DNA from: Kribbella italica
GTDB lineage: Bacteria > Actinomycetota > Actinomycetes > Propionibacteriales > Kribbellaceae
Assembly: GCF_014205135.1 (NCBI RefSeq)
Contig: NZ_JACHMY010000001.1
Coordinates: 3,100,001-3,164,000, forward strand
DNA length: 64,000 nt
Direction of reading: 5' to 3'
Below, piece by piece: positions 10,901-17,820 of the stretch. The notes under the pieces were generated by a model. It ran no database searches and was not told the DNA's origin. It saw only the letters and a list, made by a program, of their open reading frames with translations. A program made the position numbers and the translations under genes. The stretch's first letter is position 1; every line of letters begins with the position of its first letter.

Positions 10901-13541
10901 CCGGCTGGGTGCCGAAGTTCTCGAGCGGGCTCTCCTCGTCGACCCAGCTGTCGGCGACCGGCGTCAGCGTCACGTTCGCCTCGTCGCAGTCGGCCGGTGA
11001 CGCGACCGTCCAGGTGTACGACGCGGGCGTCGGGTCGACGTTGTCCAGCTCGTCGGTCGCGCGGACCTGGACGGTGTGCTGGCCGGGCGTCAGGTTGGAG
11101 AACGTGGTCGGGTGGAAGCACTCGACCCACGCCTCCTCGTCGGTGCTGTCGATCCGGCACTCGAACTCGATCAGCAGCAACGGCGTCAGGTCGTCGGTCG
11201 CGGTGAAGCCGAAGGTCGCCGTCCGGCCGTTGCTCGGGTTCGGCGGAGTCAGGGTGAAGCTGGTCTGCGGCGGAGTGGTGTCCTGGCCGGCCACGAACTC
11301 GTGCACGGCCGGGCTCGGGTCGACGTTGCCGGCCCGGTCCACCGCGCGGACCTCGATCCGGTTGTCCCCTTCCTCGACCTGTACGACGTACGGGTTCGGG
11401 CAGCCCAGCCACGCGAACTCCGGGTCCGGCGGCTCGGTCGGATCGGTCGGGTCCGGCGGGTCGGTCGGGTCGTTGTGCAGGACCCGGCACTCGAACAGCA
11501 GCTCGCTCAACGGCGTGACCGCGTCCGTGCCGCTGAACCGGAACGTCGCCGTCTCGCCGACCGCCGCCGGCGGGTCGACCAGGCTGGTGTCCGGCGCCGT
11601 CGTGTCGGGCGGGCCGAACGGACCCTCGTGCTCGTACGCACCGATGTCACAGGTCGTGCTCTTCGGCCGGGTCACCCCGCGCTGGTCGGTCGCCGGACAG
11701 GGCGAGACCCCGCCGTCGACCGCGAAGCTGTCGTTCTGTAGCGCCTGCGTCATCGTCGGGCCGCCGTTGTCCGCGACGGCGTCCAGCCGCGGGTCGCCGG
11801 CGTTCGCCCGGTCCCGCGGACCGCGGAAGTAGCAGGAGTCGGCCGAGTCGAGGTTGCCGCCCTCGGAACCGATCGCGAAGTTGCAGCCGGCCCCCAACCG
11901 GTTGCCACCGACAACGGTGTTGCGGAACAGCACGGACTGGCTCGGCTCGATCGGAAAGTTCTGCGAGGTCACCTCGCCGCCGACCCCGCTCGCGGTCGGC
12001 GCGCTGTTCTGCGCGATCGTCGAGCTGACCACGCGGACGGACGAGTCGGAGTCGATGTAGAGCCCACCGCCGCGGACCTGCGCGTAGTTGCCGGTGATCG
12101 TGGTGTTCTCGTACGTCGCTTCGGCGTCACCCAGACCGTAGACGCCACCGCCCAGACCGCTGTCCTCCTCGGCGCTGGTCCGCGCGCTGTTGTTCCAGAT
12201 CGTGGAGCGGACGACGCGCAGCGCTCCGTCCGCCTCGTTGGCCAGTCCGCCGCCGCTGGCCGCGGTGTTCGCGCTCAGCGCGCTCTCCAGCAGCGTGAAG
12301 TCGCCGCTGCCGTCACTGGCGACACCACCGCCGTTGCCGGTCGCGCGGTTGTCCTGGATCACCAGGCGTTCCAGGCTGACGCGCTGTCCGCCGTTCGCGA
12401 CACCGCCGCCGTCGGCCGCGGTCGTGTTTCCGGTGATGCGGCTGTCCCGGACGGTCACGGAGCCGCTGCTGTTCAGCGACAGACCGCCGCCGGACTCGGT
12501 GGCGTTGTTGCCGGTGACCGCCACGCTCGTCACGGTGACCGGGCCCTCGGTGTCGGTGTAGAGGCCACCGCCGGCGCCACCGGCCGAGTTCTGGTCCAGC
12601 GATCCGCGGGTGATGCTGAGGGTGGTCTTGGCGAGCGTCGCGACGGCGCCGCCGTACTCGACCGCGGTGTTGGTGGTGAAGGTGCTGTCGGCAACGATCA
12701 GTTCGCCCTCGTGACCGACGAAGGCGCCGCCGCCGGCCCCGGTCGCGGCGTTGCCGGTGAAGGTGGTGTGGGTGAGGGTGGCGACGCTCGGCTGGCCGTC
12801 GGGACCGGGCTCGCCGCTGTTGAACAGGCCGGCGCCGGTGCGGGCCTCGTTGTCGGCGATCCGGCTGGGCGCTGCCGCCGTACCGGTGACGGTGAGGGCG
12901 CCAAGGGACGTGGCGATGCCACCGCCCTCACCGTCGGTCCGGTTTCCTTGCACGGTGACGCCGGTCAGCTCGAGCCGGCCCGTGCCCTCGTTGGCGATGC
13001 CGCCGCCGGTGGTGGTCGCCGTACTGTCGAGGACGGCGCCGTTCTGCAGGCGGACGGTGCCGGTGGAGGTGTTGTAGAGGCCACCGCCCAGCTCGCCGTG
13101 GCTGCCTTCGCGCAGGGTCAGGCCGGACAGGGTGACTGCGCCGGCGTCCGGGTGGATCTCGAGGACGCGGTCGATGCCGTTCGCGTCGACGATCGCCGAG
13201 CCGGTGGCCAGGATGCTGACCGGTCTGATGATGTCGAGGTCACCGGTGGTGTCGCTCTGCCCGGTGAGAGTGAGTGGGTAGGTCCCGGCCGGGACCTGGA
13301 TGGTGTCGGCGACCGTGGTCGCGTTGGCCTCCTGGATCGCCGCCCGCAGGCTGCAGGTGCCGGCCGCGGTGGCGCAGATCCCGTTGCCGGGGACCGCGTC
13401 GACCTGGTCGGCCGTCGTCGTCACGGCGTACACCGAACTGGCGACGGCCGGGGTCGCGGGTACGGCAACCAGTGCGACGACGAGCGCGAGAGCGGCGACG
13501 ACCGCGGCCAAGGTACGGCGGGTGCGCTGAGAACTGGACAT
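4959..13541 (-). CDS. Giant secreted multidomain beta-helix / Ig-like / DNRLRE protein (2,860 aa)
   Basis: Signal peptide at 1-35 (ends TPAVASS). A CSLREA-type motif (CSLRAAIQEANA) at about 63 opens the first beta-helix block, which is rich in GGGL/GGGI rungs and ends at CDIGAYE (about 635). Two Ig-like repeats (645-850) precede a DNRLRE domain (850-1027) and a proline linker. A second NosD-like beta-helix (1040-1455) is followed by three Ig-like repeats, a third beta-helix (1757-2143), six more Ig-like repeats, and a final DNRLRE domain (2694-2860). The repeats share TATFxFxGTD...FECxLD...YTWTV. There is no sortase motif or C-terminal membrane anchor. It is probably a cell-surface or matrix protein binding or processing a polysaccharide. 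That function is inferred from the fold only. Confidence 0.92.
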   Translation of the reverse strand: MSSSQRTRRTLAAVVAALALVVALVAVPATPAVASSVYAVTTTADQVDAVPGNGICATAAGTCSLRAAIQEANATTVADTIQVPAGTYPLTLTGQSDTTGDLDIIRPVSILATGSAIVDANGIDRVLEIHPDAGAVTLSGLTLREGSHGELGGGLYNTSTGTVRLQNGAVLDSTATTTGGGIANEGTGRLELTGVTVQGNRTDGEGGGIATSLGALTVTGTAAAPSRIADNEARTGAGLFNSGEPGPDGQPSVATLTHTTFTGNAATGAGGGAFVGHEGELIVADSTFTTNTAVEYGGAVATLAKTTLSITRGSLDQNSAGGAGGGLYTDTEGPVTVTSVAVTGNNATESGGGLSLNSSGSVTVRDSRITGNTTAADGGGVANGGQRVSLERLVIQDNRATGNGGGVASDGSGDFTLLESALSANTAASGGGLANEADGALRVVRSTIWNNSARTSAEEDSGLGGGVYGLGDAEATYENTTITGNYAQVRGGGLYIDSDSSVRVVSSTIAQNSAPTASGVGGEVTSQNFPIEPSQSVLFRNTVVGGNRLGAGCNFAIGSEGGNLDSADSCYFRGPRDRANAGDPRLDAVADNGGPTMTQALQNDSFAVDGGVSPCPATDQRGVTRPKSTTCDIGAYEHEGPFGPPDTTAPDTSLVDPPAAVGETATFRFSGTDAVTPLSELLFECRVLHNDPTDPPDPTDPTEPPDPEFAWLGCPNPYVVQVEEGDNRIEVRAVDRAGNVDPSPAVHEFVAGQDTTPPQTSFTLTPPNPSNGRTATFGFTATDDLTPLLLIEFECRIDSTDEEAWVECFHPTTFSNLTPGQHTVQVRATDELDNVDPTPASYTWTVASPADCDEANVTLTPVADSWVDEESPLENFGTQPDLTVRSSSPGADARALVRFGSPGALPSGCELTSATLRLHSESGDPGRTLAAVPIAAAWNETAVTWNTQPMTTGTAVDASSGSGFREWNLTSQVTAMLAGGPNHGFLIRDTAEEAEDPGAEQSFTSRQADQDPAAPPTLPQLVLRFGGPGTPPPPPPAVPEPATVSCGQVLTQSTRLLNDLTDCPLDGLIIGAPNIEVDLNGHTVDGPGYFPDQPGSPIELPEGGLPAGVRNVGYAGVVVRNGTITEFGYGVQLMAGSRFGTVQGLTLRGNATAGIELSDADDGRNGNKVLGNTLTGNEIGIALVNGSEHSVVENNTLTGNLATAIHAWSGGGHRIADNRISGVTEDPLLSSDGGILVQSSTGNVLVDNALSDTGDAGILITEGAHRNRVQDSTFSRTGDAGVAIEESDGNQVLDNAAYLASDSGVSLSGASASVVRGNDVRFNPSGVELDASSDNLIEANNASRTSGNGITVGHDSFRNRILDNLATATSADGIVLLGEALDANGDPAAGSLVRGNTTHSNLGDGLASAAGHTLTGNRSHNNAAWGIDAAEPTVDGGGNLANGNGQVEQCAGVVCLPGTPVPPELPDTTAPDTTISTRPADPSSSMATATFTFTGTDNLAPAGALRFECRLDAPAGSETWADCPTPTSFGFLPAGEHTFEVRAIDPSDNPDLSPASYTWTVVPAPPGPDTKPPSTTIHTGPELNGTSTTATFGFRGSDNLTPGPNLRYECKLDSGAYAACTSPKTYTGLALGQHTVEIRAIDLAGNVDPTPATRIWTIGEAPADTTAPDTLISSGPDPTTVATSATFAFTSTEAGSTFTCALDGAAYTTCTSPHTLTAVPVGDHTFRVRATDAAGNTDASPAAYGWTVSAAPVPVTATCGQVLTQSSLIVNDLTNCPNDGLVVGAANITVDLDGSVVDGSGQGAGIRNPGFDGVTITGGTVQEFDHGVQLTAGTALGIVDELTVRLNQETGIQLVNADDGSNGNVVRENTLTGNGAGVSLEGGTQGASVLRNTIGGSTREGLRVLASSGNTLESNTVTGSGEGGLLLDASGNNTVVSNSLTGSAKSAVLVQAGSNANRLEGNTLRDGETGIELVDSDDNQVIANIANQMDKAAVALEQADDTVVRGNDLRFNGGGVDLQESGTNRIEQNNASENSDTGIAIGASSLGNVVVGNNATANDSEGIAVEADVLAGSTLPGNLLDRNTADDNSGDGIAVTKAGHTVTANSANNNDGWGIHAEIGTMDGGNNRAVGNTELAQCYNVECNGGPPVPPEVSPPNTELLEFPANPSGSRSAAFLFTGIDDNTPLAELSFECRIDTAAFTDCENPRLYSGLAPGTHTFQVRAVDLADKVDPTPASYVWVIDLPPPGVPPDTTVLSGPAAQTPLEEALFTFSSNEPDTTFQCSLDGAAFTACTSPREYPEVAYGAHEFQVRAVDPEGNVDASPAVHSWTRTGPPVVTIQSGPADPTTDTTATVTFIANEQVTKYECSLDLAPFTECTSPVSYDDLAVGDHSLRIQATDLDGIVSGPDEMGVHEWQVDPPVDTVAPQTVLTSGPASPSGTSTFVFTGSDNVTSPQGLTFECRLDSDNEADFAECTSPYTYPNPDLPDPLSIGQHTVDIRALDVEDNVDPTPVRHTWTFTGDTVAPLTAFASGPPATTTATEVTLTFAANDPYATFECSLDNAAFETCESPYQIQGLEPGPHQLRVRATDLSGNTEAVAVARNWTVVVAPETTITSGPAATTPSTTATFVFSSNRPGSTFTCSLDGADFAACTSPVTVNALALGSHTFHVYAAADGLVDTTPAVHGWTVTTPPPVCTPGTVTVGAAGDSWLLQSSGGQNYGTDSVLKVDTKSGANARAAVRFNLPAVPAGCEITDAKLRLYASSYKAGRTLHALRLNGPWTEPNVTWSNQPATTGTAAAATSPNTNRYVEWGVVPQLQSMYAGSNHGFLIRDSAENGGGLDQAFHSREKGTDNPPRLVITFG

Positions 13542-13547
13542 GGCTGT

Positions 13548-13569
13548 ATCCCCCTCCTGACAGGGGGAT
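13548..13569 (-). promoter_or_regulatory. Hairpin that can mask the ribosome binding site of the giant gene
   Basis: ATCCCCCT (13548-13555) and AGGGGGAT (13562-13569) form a perfect 8-bp stem with a 6-nt loop. On the minus strand the Shine-Dalgarno AGGAGG (13558-13553) lies half in the loop and half in the stem, 11 nt before the ATG. This could limit translation of a very costly protein. No ligand is implied. Confidence 0.45.
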
Positions 13570-13660
13570 TCCCCACCCCCCTTGCGCGCCGGACCCGGCC
13601 CCCACCGGTGCTGCCCGACGCTCCGGATCCTAGGAGCGCGCTCTGCGGCGCGGAGTGATC

Positions 13661-13696
13661 ATGAGGAGACTCTCACCGACATGAGGTGATTCTCAT
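13661..13696. promoter_or_regulatory. Two tandem ATGAG-N6-CTCA(T/C) operators, 20 bp apart
   Basis: ATGAGGAGACTCTCAC (13661-13676) and ATGAGGTGATTCTCAT (13681-13696) are two copies of the same dyad with a start-to-start distance of 20 bp, so both face the same side of the helix. They lie in the divergent region, about 30 bp upstream of a minus-strand TAGGAT (13627-13632) that could be the -10 of the giant gene. That is a typical activator position. The DNA polymerase gene begins 34 bp away on the other side. Confidence 0.55.
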
Positions 13697-13729
13697 GGAA
13701 CTGTCGGTGGCTCCTGGGAAGATCCTGTT

Positions 13730-15388
13730 GTGGACGAGAGATGGGCGATTGCTCCGGCTGAAGGCGGCGGTGCGCTGCTCGTCGCCCTCCACCCGGACGG
13801 TCAGCCTGCTGGTGACATCGTCCAAGAAGCCGACCTGGCCACCGCTGTCGCTTCCCGTCCCCAAGTCAGTAGGTGGGTCTGGAGGTCGACGGCGGAGATC
13901 TACCCCCGCCTACTAGCCGCGGGGGTGCGAGTTGAGCGCTGCTACGACATCGAGACGGCTGAAGGGTTGTTGCTGGGGCATGCCGGCCGACTGGGTGAAC
14001 CGCGGTCGGCCGCTGCAGCGTGGGCCCGCATCACCAACCAGCCCGTCCCACCCGACCCACCGATGCGCGCCACCGAGCCAGGCGGCGAGCAGTCCTCGCT
14101 CTTCGACATCGAGACCGAATCACTCCCCTTCGAAGCACTCCTCCGCGTGTACGCCGACCAGCTCCGCCGCCACCACGACACCGAGCACCCGGACCGCATG
14201 CGCCTGCTCACCGCGTCCGAGTCCTCCGGCTGGCTCATCGCCACCGAGATGGACCGAGCAGGCCTCCCCTGGAGCGCCGAGAGCCACCGGGCCCTCCTGA
14301 GCGAGCTCCTCGGCGAGCGGTACGCCGGTGGCGGCGAGCCACGCCGCCTGACCGAGCTGGCCGAGCAGGTGTCCACCGCGTTCGGCCGCCGCGTGCGGCC
14401 GGACCTGCCGGCCGACGTACTGAAGGCGTTCAAGCAGGCCGGGCACCAGGTCAGCTCGACCAGGCGCTGGGAGCTGGAGACCATCGACCACCCGGCGGTC
14501 GAGCCGCTGATCGAGTACAAGAAGCTCTACCGGATCTACACCGCCAACGGCTGGGCCTGGCTGCACGACTGGGTCCACGACGGCCGGTTCCGCCCGGGCT
14601 TCGTCCCCGGCGGCACCGTCTCCGGCCGCTGGATCACCAACGGCGGGGGCGGCCTGCAGATCCCGAAGGTGATCCGCCGCGCCGTCGTCGCCGACCCCGG
14701 CTGGCGACTGGTCGTCGCCGACGCCTCCCAGCTCGAACCGCGCATCCTGGCCGCGATCTCCCGCGACCACGCCTTCATGCGGGTCGCCGGTGACGCCGCC
14801 GACCTCTACAAGGCCGTCTCGGACTCCGCCTTCTCCGGCGACCGCGCGAAGGCCAAGCTCGCCGTGCTCGGCGCGATCTACGGCCAGACCTCCGGCGACG
14901 GCCTGAAGAACCTGGCCGACCTCCGCAAGCGATTCCCCCAGGCCGTCCAGTACGTCGACGACGCCGCCCGCGCCGGCGAGGAGGGGCGCCTGGTCCGCAC
15001 CTGGCTCGGCCGCACCTGTCCCCCGTCCGGCTCGCAGCTCGACGCAGCCCAGCTGGAGGGGCCACCCGCCGACGAGCCGCAGGTGGACGGCCGCCGGGCC
15101 CGCGCCCGCGGCCGCTTCACCCGCAACTTCGTCGTCCAGGGCAGTGCGGCCGACTGGGCCGTGCTGATGATGGCCGCGCTGCGGCAGTCGATCGCTTCGC
15201 TCAAGGCCGAGCTGGTCTTCTTCCAGCACGACGAGGTGATCGTGCACTGCCCCGCCGACGAGGCCGAGCAGGTCGCCGCCGCGATCCAGGCCGCCGGCGA
15301 CCTGGCCGGCACGCTCTGCTTCGGGACGACGCCGACCCGTTTCCCGTTCGGTACCGCGATCGTCGAGTGCTACGCCGACGCCAAGTAG
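13730..15388 (+). CDS. Pol I-like bifunctional 3'-5' exonuclease/DNA polymerase (short family-A polymerase)
   Basis: 552 aa, much shorter than Pol I (about 900 aa) because the 5' nuclease domain is absent. An N-terminal remnant of the 3'-5' exonuclease fold (CYDIETAEGLLLG) precedes the polymerase domain. Motif A is VADASQLEPRILAAIS, motif B is RAKAKLAVLGAIYGQTSGDG and motif C is FFQHDEVIVHC, so the catalytic aspartates and the motif B lysine and tyrosine are present. The family is conserved in actinobacteria beside the essential PolA, and its role is probably in repair. GTG at 13730 is the first usable start after an in-frame stop, with a weak ribosome binding site. Its 3' end overlaps the convergent sigma factor by 19 bp. 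Confidence 0.9.
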   Translation: MDERWAIAPAEGGGALLVALHPDGQPAGDIVQEADLATAVASRPQVSRWVWRSTAEIYPRLLAAGVRVERCYDIETAEGLLLGHAGRLGEPRSAAAAWARITNQPVPPDPPMRATEPGGEQSSLFDIETESLPFEALLRVYADQLRRHHDTEHPDRMRLLTASESSGWLIATEMDRAGLPWSAESHRALLSELLGERYAGGGEPRRLTELAEQVSTAFGRRVRPDLPADVLKAFKQAGHQVSSTRRWELETIDHPAVEPLIEYKKLYRIYTANGWAWLHDWVHDGRFRPGFVPGGTVSGRWITNGGGGLQIPKVIRRAVVADPGWRLVVADASQLEPRILAAISRDHAFMRVAGDAADLYKAVSDSAFSGDRAKAKLAVLGAIYGQTSGDGLKNLADLRKRFPQAVQYVDDAARAGEEGRLVRTWLGRTCPPSGSQLDAAQLEGPPADEPQVDGRRARARGRFTRNFVVQGSAADWAVLMMAALRQSIASLKAELVFFQHDEVIVHCPADEAEQVAAAIQAAGDLAGTLCFGTTPTRFPFGTAIVECYADAK

Positions 15389-16335
15389 GCGGGCAGTCCC
15401 AGCAGCGCGAAGTCCACGCCCTCGAACGCGGTCATCTCGGCCACCAGCTCGCCTTCGACCCGGAACACGGTCACCGCGAACGGCCGGAAGCGGTCGTCCC
15501 CCGTCGTCCGCAGGTAGGCCGCGGCAGCCGGCTGCCGATTCAACCCGGCCACCAGGAACCGCCACGACCCCCGGTTGACCGGCCCAGCCGGCGCGAAGTT
15601 CGCGGCGAACACCTGCTCGGCCCGGGACCGCCCGCTGTACCAGAACGGGTACGGCGGCATGCTGACCCGCACGTCCTCGTGCATCAACGCCGCCAGCCCG
15701 GCAGCGTCCCCCGCCTCGAAGGCCGCGATGTACTTCGCCACCAGCGCCTGCTCGTCAGCCGAGGGATCAGCCGACCACTCCGTACGCCGTACCGGCAAGT
15801 GCTCCCGCAGCACCGGCCGCGCTCGCTGCAGCGCCGAGTTCGCGGCCGCCACCGACAGGTCGAGCACCTCAGCGGTCTCCTTCGCCGACCACCCGAGCAC
15901 GTCCCGAAAGATCAGCACCGCCCGCTGCCGCGGCGGCAGCTGCTGGATCGCCGTCAGGAACGCCAGCTCGATCGTCTCCCGCCGGATCACCTGCGCGTCC
16001 GGCTCCTCGGCCCGGTCGAGCAGCACGTCCGGGAACGGCTGCAGCCACGGCAGGTCGTCGCGGGCCGGCAGCGCCTCGGCAGGGAACGACTCCGGCTCCA
16101 GCTGGTAGGGCAGCACCCGCGCTCGGCGTACGTCGTCGATGCAGGCGTTGGTGGCGATCCGGTAGAGCCAGGCGCGCAGACTCGACCGGCCCTCGAAGTC
16201 CTCGCGGGCCCGCCAGGCGCGCAGGTAGGTCTCCTGGACCAGGTCCTCGGCGTCGTCGTACGAGCCGAGCATCCGGTAGCAGTGCACCCGCAGCTCGTGC
16301 CGGTAGCGCTCGGCCTCCGCCATGAAGTCGGTCAA
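15370..16335 (-). CDS. ECF RNA polymerase sigma factor with C-terminal SnoaL-like domain (SigG/SigJ type)
   Basis: 321 aa. Sigma region 2 (about 10-78) contains MLGSYDDAEDLVQETYLRAW. Region 4 (about 118-178) contains LPPRQRAVLIFRDVLGWSAKETAEVL. A SnoaL-like NTF2 domain follows (about 190-315). In this ECF group the tail substitutes for an anti-sigma factor in modulating activity. TTG at 16335 is preferred over ATG at 16323 because GGAGG lies 7 nt upstream of it and the TTG overlaps the TGA of the preceding gene (TTGA, 16332-16335). Co-transcription with the LemA-like gene is likely. Confidence 0.9.
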   Translation of the reverse strand: MTDFMAEAERYRHELRVHCYRMLGSYDDAEDLVQETYLRAWRAREDFEGRSSLRAWLYRIATNACIDDVRRARVLPYQLEPESFPAEALPARDDLPWLQPFPDVLLDRAEEPDAQVIRRETIELAFLTAIQQLPPRQRAVLIFRDVLGWSAKETAEVLDLSVAAANSALQRARPVLREHLPVRRTEWSADPSADEQALVAKYIAAFEAGDAAGLAALMHEDVRVSMPPYPFWYSGRSRAEQVFAANFAPAGPVNRGSWRFLVAGLNRQPAAAAYLRTTGDDRFRPFAVTVFRVEGELVAEMTAFEGVDFALLGLPAYLASA

Positions 16336-16820
16336 CTGCCGTCCTCCAGCTCGATCGTGCTCGGCATCGGCGCGTGCCCGGCCAGCCGGAACCAGGTCAC
16401 CAGCCGCCGGGTCCGTAGGTTGCGCGTCGACACCACGATGTCGTTGTGGAACCGCCGAGCCAACTGCACGCGCCGTACGGCGGCCGCCAGCTCCGCCGCC
16501 CACGGCTGCTCGTCAGTCCCGGTCGCTGCGATCGCCCTGGTCAGTGCGGACTCCCGCTGCTCCCGCTCCTCGTCCGGCGCGGTCCTGGCCCGGTGGGCGG
16601 CGTCCAGCAGGAGCAGCGAGGACGCCGGATCCAGCACGTCGCTGCCGGCCAGCTCGGCGACCAGCGCGGACCGGCGGGCCAGCTCAGTCTCCAGCCGGGC
16701 CCTCGCGGTAGCCACCCGGTGGTGCAGCCGGTCGAGCCGGCCGGCTGTCCAACTGCCGTAGAAGACCACCAGCAGCAGCACGACCGCGCCGGCCAGCAGC
16801 AGGACGCCAGTGAACTCCAC
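16332..16820 (-). CDS. LemA-like single-pass membrane protein
   Basis: 162 aa. One N-terminal membrane helix (about 4-24, VLLLAGAVVLLLVVFYGSW) is followed by an all-helical cytoplasmic part with LHHRVATARARLE, RRFHNDIVVSTRNLRTRR and LVTWFRLAGHAP. This order of a helix, a long coiled pair and the FHN...R motif is typical of the LemA fold. Its function is unknown. The TGA overlaps the TTG of the ECF sigma gene by 4 bp, so the two are probably one transcript and may act together. It is divergent from MTAP, with 76 bp between starts. Confidence 0.7.
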   Translation of the reverse strand: MEFTGVLLLAGAVVLLLVVFYGSWTAGRLDRLHHRVATARARLETELARRSALVAELAGSDVLDPASSLLLLDAAHRARTAPDEEREQRESALTRAIAATGTDEQPWAAELAAAVRRVQLARRFHNDIVVSTRNLRTRRLVTWFRLAGHAPMPSTIELEDGS

Positions 16821-16883
16821 GCCCCATTCTTACGGCCCGCTGACAATCCCCGGGAATCGGCCGAAGGCCCGGCGACCACCCCC

Positions 16884-16889
16884 TAGGTT
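16884..16889 (+). promoter_or_regulatory. -10 element of leaderless mtnP transcript
   Basis: TAGGTT ends 7 nt before the ATG at 16897 and no Shine-Dalgarno is present, so transcription should begin at or next to the A of the start codon. Confidence 0.5.
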
Positions 16890-16896
16890 CGAAGGC

Positions 16897-17820
16897 ATGG
16901 CAGAGATCGGTGTGATCGGTGGTTCCGGCTTCTACTCGTTCCTGGCCGACGCGCGCCCCGTCGCGGTCGAGACGCCGTACGGCCCACCCAGCGAGCCGCC
17001 CGTGGTCGGCGTGGTGAACGGCCGCGAAGTCGCCTTCATCCCGCGCCACGGCGCCGACCACCGTCTGCCGCCGCACCGCGTCAACTACCGCGCGAACCTG
17101 TGGGCCCTGCACTCCCTCGGCGTCCGCAACGTCCTCGGCCCGTGCGCGGTCGGCTCCCTGCGCCCCGAGCTCACACCGGGCACGATCGTCGTCCCCGACC
17201 AGTACGTCGACCGCACCTGGGGCCGCGAGCACACCCTGTACGACGGCGACCCGCGCCCGGTCGTCCACACGAGCCCCGCCGACCCGTACTGCCCGATCGC
17301 CCGCCAGACAGTGCTTGCCGCAGGCAACGTCCCCGCCTCCGGCGGGGGTGGGGACCAGAACGGGGAGAGTGGGAGCGGGGGAAGCGGGAGCGCGGGAAGC
17401 GGGAGCGCGGGAAGCGGGAGCGCGGGAAGCGGGAGCGCGGGAAGCGGCGGTGTCGTCGACGGCGGCACCATGGTCGTCATCAACGGCCCGCGCTTCTCCA
17501 CCCGCGCCGAGTCCCAGTGGCACGCCGCCCAGGGCTGGTCCCTGGTCGGCATGACCGGCGCCCCCGAAGCATCCATCGCCCGCGAGCTGGCGCTGTGCTA
17601 CACCTCCGTCGCCGTCGTCACCGACCACGACGCCGGCGTCACCACCGGCGAGGGCGTCACCCAGGCCGAGGTGTTCGAGGTCTTCGGCCGCAGCATCGAG
17701 CGTCTCAAGGCGCTGCTCACCGACGTGATCGGCCGGCTCCCGACCGGCGACTGCACCTGCCACCACTCCCTCGACGGCACCGCCGCCGAGCACCTGTGGA
17801 CAACCGAGGCGGCCCGATGA
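16897..17820 (+). CDS. mtnP: S-methyl-5'-thioadenosine phosphorylase (MTAP) with Gly/Ser/Ala insert
   Basis: 307 aa. It phosphorolyses methylthioadenosine to adenine and methylthioribose 1-phosphate. Family motifs are IGVIGGSGFYSF, FIPRHGADHRLPPHRVNYRAN, CAVGSLRPE, the GPRFSTRAES signature and GMTGAPEASIARE. Between the helix ending in RQTVLAAG and the strand TMVVINGPRF, where typical MTAPs have about 10 residues, there are about 45 low-complexity residues, including GSGSA four times. The site is a surface loop away from the catalytic motifs, so activity may be kept. The TGA overlaps the ATG of the epimerase gene (ATGA). A TAGGTT 7 nt upstream of the ATG points to leaderless expression. Confidence 0.93.
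   Translation: MAEIGVIGGSGFYSFLADARPVAVETPYGPPSEPPVVGVVNGREVAFIPRHGADHRLPPHRVNYRANLWALHSLGVRNVLGPCAVGSLRPELTPGTIVVPDQYVDRTWGREHTLYDGDPRPVVHTSPADPYCPIARQTVLAAGNVPASGGGGDQNGESGSGGSGSAGSGSAGSGSAGSGSAGSGGVVDGGTMVVINGPRFSTRAESQWHAAQGWSLVGMTGAPEASIARELALCYTSVAVVTDHDAGVTTGEGVTQAEVFEVFGRSIERLKALLTDVIGRLPTGDCTCHHSLDGTAAEHLWTTEAAR
17381..17447 (+). repeat. 15-bp minisatellite inside mtnP (four perfect copies plus a partial)
   Basis: The unit GAAGCGGGAGCGCGG occurs at 17381, 17396, 17411 and 17426, with a partial fifth copy at 17441. The period is five codons, so changes in copy number keep the frame and alter only the number of GSGSA units. Confidence 0.95.

Noticed and set aside
5013..11000. Several long plus-strand ORFs (up to 706 aa) across the giant secreted gene
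   Set aside because: The strand opposite a repetitive GC-rich gene stays open by codon bias. The compositions are Arg/Val/Gly-rich and without domains.
5500..11650. Regular repeats in the giant gene, considered as CRISPR or DNA repeats
   Set aside because: The repetition is at protein level (Ig-like and beta-helix rungs). The DNA copies are diverged and lie within one reading frame.
13730..15388. Full-length PolA
   Set aside because: The ORF lacks the 5' nuclease domain and is about 350 residues too short. It matches the separate actinobacterial short Pol I-like family.
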